Below are positions 22,000 to 23,445 of a stretch of 23,445 nt of DNA, piece after piece. The position numbers and the translations under genes are program-made. The stretch spans positions 1 through 23,445 of the forward strand of contig CAJUNM010000026.1 of assembly GCA_910587805.1 (NCBI GenBank). The letters run 5' to 3'. The stretch comes from an uncultured Christensenellaceae bacterium (lineage in GTDB: Bacteria; Bacillota; Clostridia; Christensenellales; Pumilibacteraceae). Each line of letters starts with the position of its first letter. Position 1 is the stretch's first letter. The notes below the pieces were generated by a model. It did no database searches, was not told the DNA's origin, and saw nothing but the letters and a program-made list of their open reading frames with translations.

Positions 22000-23022
22000 A
22001 TGGATAAGAACGTGCTCTCGCCCGGAAAACTGCTCGACGCAAGCGGATCGCTTGTGCAGAGCGGGTATGCGTTTTATCAGGCGAAAGAGTACGATCGCGG
22101 CGATATTCGCGCAAGTAAACTCCGTATAAAGGAGTGGGACTATTACTGTTTCGCCGACGAAGAGTACGCTGTGGCTTTGACGGTCGCGGACAACTCGTAT
22201 ATGTCGCTCGCGTCGGCGTCGGTCCTTGATTTCAAGCGGTTCGGGTATTTAACAAAAAGCAAAATTGGCGCGTTCCCGCGCGGAAAGCTCAAGTTGCCGA
22301 GCGCGTGCGAAAAAGGCGATACGTCGTTTGTAAAAGGCGGAGTCAAGATCGAATTTTCATGCGACGCGGATGGAAAGCGCAAGCTGTGTTGCGAGTATAA
22401 AAAATACCTCGGCAAGGACGGGTTCGAGTGCGAGATAGAGCTTGAAAAACCTGTCGGAGACAATATCACTATAGCGACGCCGTTCGATAAGCCGAAACAG
22501 TTTTACTATAACACGAAAATCAATTGCTTAAGAGGAAAAGGTCGATTTCGATTGGGCGAGTTTACGCATGAGTTTGCGAACGGCATGGGAGTGCTCGATT
22601 GGGGCAGAGGCGTGTGGCCGTACAGAAACGTTTGGTATTGGTCGAGCCTGTCCGCCGAGATCGACGGCAAAGCGTTCGGACTCAATCTCGGATATGGGTT
22701 CGGGAATCCGAGCGGAACGGAAAACGTCATTTTTTTCGACGGCAAAGCGCATAAGCTCAATAACGTGACGTTCGATATTCCTTATACCAAAAACGAGTAC
22801 GATTACCTGAAACCGTGGAAAGTTTGCGACGACGAGGATCGATTGAACTTGATGTTCTATCCGATGATCGATAGGAAAGACAGAATGAACGCCGTAGTGC
22901 TGTCTACAGATCAGCACCAAGTGTTCGGCAGATTTTACGGCAAAGCAGTGTTGGACGACGGCACAACGATCGACGTCGACGGAAAAACGGGCTTTGCCGA
23001 ACGCGTCGTCAATAAATGGTAA
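22000..23022 (+). CDS. DUF2804 family protein
   Basis: This encodes 340 residues, close to the usual family length. The hallmark is the block around residue 195: 'GMGVLDWGRGVWPYRNVWYW', followed by 'FGLNLGYGFGNPSGTENVIF' and a C-terminal 'FGRFYGKAVLDDGT'. DUF2804 proteins are widespread, cytoplasmic, beta-rich and lipocalin/hydroxysteroid-synthase-like in predicted fold; their function is not established. No signal peptide is seen. The ATG is three bases after the rpsI stop, with no clear ribosome binding site, so translation probably depends on ribosomes finishing rpsI. This ties its expression to ribosome synthesis, or it may simply have been inserted downstream. Confidence 0.9.
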   Translation: MDKNVLSPGKLLDASGSLVQSGYAFYQAKEYDRGDIRASKLRIKEWDYYCFADEEYAVALTVADNSYMSLASASVLDFKRFGYLTKSKIGAFPRGKLKLPSACEKGDTSFVKGGVKIEFSCDADGKRKLCCEYKKYLGKDGFECEIELEKPVGDNITIATPFDKPKQFYYNTKINCLRGKGRFRLGEFTHEFANGMGVLDWGRGVWPYRNVWYWSSLSAEIDGKAFGLNLGYGFGNPSGTENVIFFDGKAHKLNNVTFDIPYTKNEYDYLKPWKVCDDEDRLNLMFYPMIDRKDRMNAVVLSTDQHQVFGRFYGKAVLDDGTTIDVDGKTGFAERVVNKW

Positions 23023-23029
23023 AAAATAA

Positions 23030-23049
23030 CGTCGGGTCAATGCCCGACG
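23030..23049. terminator. GC-rich hairpin between the DUF2804 gene and tRNA-Ser(GGA)
   Basis: CGTCGGG pairs with CCCGACG (7 bp, 6-base loop). The A-tract before it (AAAAAATAA) means the T-tract appears only on the minus strand. For plus-strand transcripts it is therefore more likely a 3'-end stabiliser or processing signal between the mRNA and the tRNA than a terminator. Confidence 0.4.
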
Positions 23050-23054
23050 CGCAT

Positions 23055-23144
23055 GGAGAGATGTCTGAGTGGCTTAAGGTGCTCGCTTGGAAAGCGGGTG
23101 TGCTGTAACAGGTACCTCGGGTTCGAATCCCGATCTCTCCGCCA
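23055..23144 (+). tRNA. tRNA-Ser(GGA)
   Basis: The acceptor GGAGAGA pairs with TCTCTCC, followed by discriminator G and encoded CCA (23142-23144). The anticodon loop TTGGAAA holds GGA at 23089-23091. A long variable arm (GTGTGCTGTAACAGGTACC) and a GGTTCGAATCC T-arm mark it as a serine tRNA, reading UCC and UCU. I found no separate promoter, so it is probably processed from the rplM-rpsI-DUF2804 transcript. Confidence 0.96.
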
Positions 23145-23183
23145 CAACAGAAGCCACGCCTTAGGGTGTGGCTTCTGTTGTGG
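23142..23183 (+). terminator. 19-bp inverted repeat beginning at the tRNA CCA end
   Basis: Bases 23142-23160 pair with 23165-23183 through all 19 positions, with one G-U pair, around a TTAG tetraloop. The stem includes the tRNA's own CCA. No T-tract follows. It may terminate or protect the rplM operon transcript, or be the footprint of a mobile element, since hairpins of this kind mark ends of IS200/IS605-type elements. No transposase is nearby. Confidence 0.5.
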
Positions 23184-23267
23184 TACACCTGCAAATGAGA
23201 AGCTTACCGCAAGAATTACGATTAAAGGATACTATAGAAAAAACAGTAAAATATAAATGTATAGATA

Positions 23268-23330
23268 GTACGTTCGGCGTACGGTTCGCTATGCGCTCGG
23301 TTGCGCCGAAGCCCGCCGCGAATCCGCGGC
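23268..23330. other. GC-rich hairpin cluster in intergenic DNA
   Basis: Several inverted repeats are packed together: GTACG/CGTAC around TTCGG (23268-23282), TTCGGCG (23273-23279) with CGCCGAA (23304-23310), and GCCGCG/CGCGGC around AATC (23315-23330). A CCGC-AAA-GCGG follows near 23358. The sequence is much richer in GC than the AT-rich stretch just before it (23220-23268). It could be a dispersed palindromic repeat or the leader of the next gene. Confidence 0.35.
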
Positions 23331-23409
23331 AATCTTGTCGGGAGTACCAAGCTCTCTCCGCAAAGCGGTGGGGGTAAAATTATATGATAGGCAAAGGAGA
23401 AACCACAGC

Positions 23410-23445
23410 ATGATGACAAAAGCGCAAAAGGATAAGCTGGTTAGT
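23410..23445 (+). CDS. Start of an unidentified gene, cut by the window edge
   Basis: Only MMTKAQKDKLVS is visible. An AGGAGA ribosome binding site at 23395-23400 precedes the first of two adjacent ATGs by nine bases. A TATGAT sequence at 23383-23388 could be a -10 box, without a clear -35. The residues are too few to identify a family. Confidence 0.5.
   Translation, partial: MMTKAQKDKLVS

Noticed and set aside
350..23144. The two serine tRNAs as borders of a genomic island
   Set aside because: They share only the usual T-arm and CCA bases. There is no direct repeat, integrase or phage gene, and the right part of the interval is core ribosomal genes.

Overview
The window looks like chromosome from a Gram-positive, Clostridia-like bacterium (Bacillota). 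The evidence is near-consensus sigma-A promoters, strong GGAGG-type ribosome binding sites, an rplM-rpsI operon with a structured leader, a DUF421/YetF protein, a Spo0A-C-like domain and a relative of the Firmicutes-type (class 2) GalT. Codon choice is moderately GC-rich. I cannot name a species. No phage structural genes, transposase, integrase or CRISPR array were seen.

Layout. Bases 1-440 hold the start of a YdeI-like gene (minus strand) and tRNA-Ser(UGA) (minus strand), each with its own promoter. Bases 633-2727 are a tightly overlapping three-gene minus-strand operon: a GalT-derived protein with the catalytic core eroded, a Sel1/TPR-like protein and a four-helix membrane protein. A YetF-like protein (2918-3622, plus) diverges from it. 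Bases 3638-5193 hold three small minus-strand genes: an XRE regulator, a RadC-like protein without its JAMM metal ligands, and a stand-alone Spo0A-C-like protein. The last two have good promoters placed so close to the ATG that the transcripts should be leaderless or nearly so.

The centre of the window is one gene, 5580-19436. It encodes a ~4,618-residue secreted protein with a signal peptide, an N-terminal Ig-like region, about 38 tandem MBG/YDG-like beta-sandwich repeats, one C-terminal membrane helix and a charged cytoplasmic tail. Its stop codon overlaps the start of a second gene (19433-20845) in an ATGA junction. That second protein has an N-terminal membrane helix, an acidic linker and two copies of a ~153-residue cytoplasmic domain I cannot assign. 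A terminator closes the pair. This two-gene unit, divergent from the XRE regulator, is the best candidate here for an undescribed system: a giant extracellular fibre coupled across the membrane to a cytoplasmic tandem-domain protein.

Bases 20963-23144 are core functions: promoter, structured leader, rplM, rpsI, a DUF2804 protein joined 3 bases after rpsI, and tRNA-Ser(GGA). The tRNA is followed by a 19-bp inverted repeat that starts inside its CCA end. The last 300 bases are a GC-rich hairpin region and the first codons of an unidentified gene.
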